In this document: one piece after another, positions 5,228-6,242 of the stretch
Numbering within the stretch: position 1 is the first letter of the stretch
Layout of the letters: every line of letters starts with the position of its first letter
Assembly: GCA_005772945.1 (NCBI GenBank)
Contig: SXIE01000010.1
Coordinates: 1-6,242 of the forward strand
Source of the DNA: Pseudomonadota bacterium
Lineage (GTDB): Bacteria > Myxococcota > UBA9042 > PHBI01
DNA length: 6,242 nt
Direction of reading: 5' to 3'
Notes under the pieces: generated by a model
Told to the model about the DNA's origin: nothing
The model's database searches: none
The model's input: the letters and a program-made list of their open reading frames with translations, nothing else
Made by a program: the position numbers and the translations under genes

Positions 5228-5926
5228 CTAAGACGAAGACGCGCGCCACGTCGACTCAAAGCGCGCGATCGCCTGATTCATGTCGTCGAGCACGACGGCG
5301 CGGCATTTGTCCAGCTGTTGAGCCCAGACGTCCATTCGTGACGCGACAGATCGAACGTCTGCCCCGATTGCGTGCTCGCGAACCACGTGTTCGCTCTGCT
5401 GGCGAAACGCTGCGGCCGCATCCATGAACAGAAGAGATTCGCTCGGACGGGGTACTGCACAGTAGATCACAAGCTCGGTTAGCTTTTGGAGAACGAAGTT
5501 TCGGGCCCCGGCAACGCGTTTCTCTAGCGACGGAAGCGCCGCGGCTCCGATGCTGAAATCGAAAACAGCGAGGAAAAGCGAATTCGGTCCCGCAGAGGCG
5601 CGATAGAGATACTGCGCGCCGCTGCTCGTCGCCGCCTGAGCAGCGGCGCGAACCGCATCTTCAAGACTCACATCCTCTCGATGGCCAGGTTCTCGAGGCG
5701 GCCTTGCGAGCATCGGGACACCCGCCGCCTTGTATTGGGCGATGTCACTTCCCCACATCATGCTTTTGGCTCTCGGCGCGTACGAGAGGATGAACTTGAT
5801 GTTCGCATGAGCGACCACGTTGCGCGACGCATCCAGCCAATGGATCTTCCCTTCGGGCAACGCGGCTTGGAAGTCCTCTGCGTTCAAACTGTCGAGTACG
5901 GCCTGAGTCGTTTCGATGGCGAGCAT
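5228..5926 (-). CDS. Hypothetical protein, two-part (beta-rich then helical), unrecognised
   Basis: 232 residues with no signal peptide or membrane segment, so probably cytoplasmic. The ATG at 5926 has GGAG on the minus strand (CTCC at 5932-5935) five bases upstream. Residues about 22-125 look beta-rich, with alternating hydrophobics such as KIHWLDASRNVV (27-38), IKFILSYAP (43-51), SMMWGSD (55-61) and SLFLAVFDFSIG (116-127). Residues about 132-228 look helical, with Glu/Arg/Lys heptad-like spacing and a single W-A-Q-Q around 201-204. I do not recognise the family; a loose resemblance of the ILSYAP...MMWG segment to small uncharacterised W-rich domains is not enough to name one. Base composition is clearly lower in GC than in the genes to the left (for example 32 of 60 at 5461-5520), suggesting a different history. 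It converges on the OmpA-like gene, the two stops being two bases apart. Confidence 0.8.
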   Translation of the reverse strand: MLAIETTQAVLDSLNAEDFQAALPEGKIHWLDASRNVVAHANIKFILSYAPRAKSMMWGSDIAQYKAAGVPMLARPPREPGHREDVSLEDAVRAAAQAATSSGAQYLYRASAGPNSLFLAVFDFSIGAAALPSLEKRVAGARNFVLQKLTELVIYCAVPRPSESLLFMDAAAAFRQQSEHVVREHAIGADVRSVASRMDVWAQQLDKCRAVVLDDMNQAIARFESTWRASSS

Positions 5927-6159
5927 TGAGGCTCCGTGCAGAGGTCATTTCATGGTAGACCCGTGGAGCTCTATTGGTTGGGCTTCGATTGCACACGCGG
6001 GTGTCCGCCTGGCTGCGGGCTGCTGGGCGCTACAGATGTCGCGAGCGTACTCACAGCAGCCACTCGGACGGCTGGGGCGCAACGAGTTGGAGGAAGCCGC
6101 CTGGTACCCGTTCAGGGGTGGGCTTGAGCCGGTAATCGCGCCGTGCGACCTCGGTCCGC
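5927..6159. other. Stretch without a convincing gene
   Basis: A plus-strand frame is open from 5907 through the window end, with an ATG at 5952 and GAGG at 5941-5944. Its product after about residue 60 is only the shadow of the better reading frame at 6160, and the ATG would lie 25 bases from the divergent start at 5926. A minus-strand frame (5945-6172) and another plus-strand frame (5936-6127) give low-complexity Ser/Pro/Cys-rich products. The region probably holds the promoters of the flanking genes, or a decayed gene. No tRNA-like cloverleaf or terminator was seen. Confidence 0.4.
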
Positions 6160-6242
6160 ATGACAACGACAACCATCGAACAACTCGAAAAGCACATCGA
6201 ACACATGATCCGCGCGCACATCGCGGAGTGCCGGCGACGGGC
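6160..6242 (+). CDS. Start of an unknown gene, 3'-partial (helical N terminus)
   Basis: ATG at 6160 opens a frame with 27 complete codons to the window edge: MTTTTIEQLEKHIEHMIR and on through A-H-I-A-E-C-R-R-R. The product is a strongly amphipathic helix with Ile/Leu/Met at heptad-like spacing. Third codon positions are GC in 20 of 27 codons, higher than in the overlapping frame. No clear SD precedes the ATG. A short, charged, coiled-coil-like N terminus fits a small DNA-binding or oligomeric protein, but the family cannot be named from this fragment. Confidence 0.5.
   Translation, partial: MTTTTIEQLEKHIEHMIRAHIAECRRR

Noticed and set aside
5945..6172. 75-codon minus-strand frame ending 18 bases before the orphan gene
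   Set aside because: The product is Ser/Pro/Cys-rich with no recognisable pattern, and there is no clear ribosome binding site.
5907..6242. Plus-strand frame with ATG 5952 and GAGG at 5941-5944, open to the window end
   Set aside because: Its last third overlaps the better frame starting at 6160 and reads as a His/Arg/Thr shadow of it. Its start would be only 25 bases from a well-supported divergent start. It remains a weak possibility.

Overview
This is a GC-rich, gene-dense stretch of a bacterial chromosome. It carries a high-GC set of coding regions with Shine-Dalgarno sites, a ribosomal protein L31 / release factor 1 pair, secreted proteins with classical signal peptides, and an OmpA/Pal-type peptidoglycan-binding protein. 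All of this points to a Gram-negative organism. The first two proteins end in an ALTGG-F motif, which I associate from memory with uncharacterised envelope proteins of Myxococcota and related deltaproteobacteria. That placement is an inference and was not searched.

Layout. Positions 3-1262 (+) hold two tandem, homologous genes of unknown function. The first is probably cut off by the window edge; the second has a signal peptide built on a 9-bp tandem repeat. A convergent intergenic region (1263-1379) is full of inverted repeats. Positions 1380-2792 (-) hold rpmE2 (bL31, zinc-free B type) followed by prfA (RF1). A 57-bp palindromic repeat lies between these two genes, and a second copy lies directly after the prfA stop. 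A plausible sigma-70 promoter sits upstream of rpmE2. Positions 2956-4723 (+) hold an aldo/keto reductase whose last codons overlap a phytanoyl-CoA-dioxygenase-like Fe(II)/2-oxoglutarate oxygenase. The two look like a translationally coupled oxidoreductase pair. Positions 4785-5225 (+) hold a small secreted OmpA/Pal-like protein without a lipobox.

From 5228 to about 6159 the base composition drops: sampled 60-base lines fall from about 75% to about 53-55% GC. This part holds a 232-residue protein on the minus strand that I do not recognise, then a short stretch with no convincing gene. At the right edge (6160, +) a new gene begins with an amphipathic helical N terminus and runs out of the window.

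How it fits together: rpmE2-prfA is translation housekeeping, the AKR-PhyH pair is a probable small-molecule redox unit, and the tandem ALTGG proteins and the OmpA-like protein are envelope-associated. I do not see a defence system, CRISPR array, tRNA, rRNA or complete transposon. The most unusual items are the co-linear ALTGG paralogues, the palindromic repeat family flanking prfA (with a possible fragment read through in the reductase N terminus), and the compositionally distinct minus-strand orphan.
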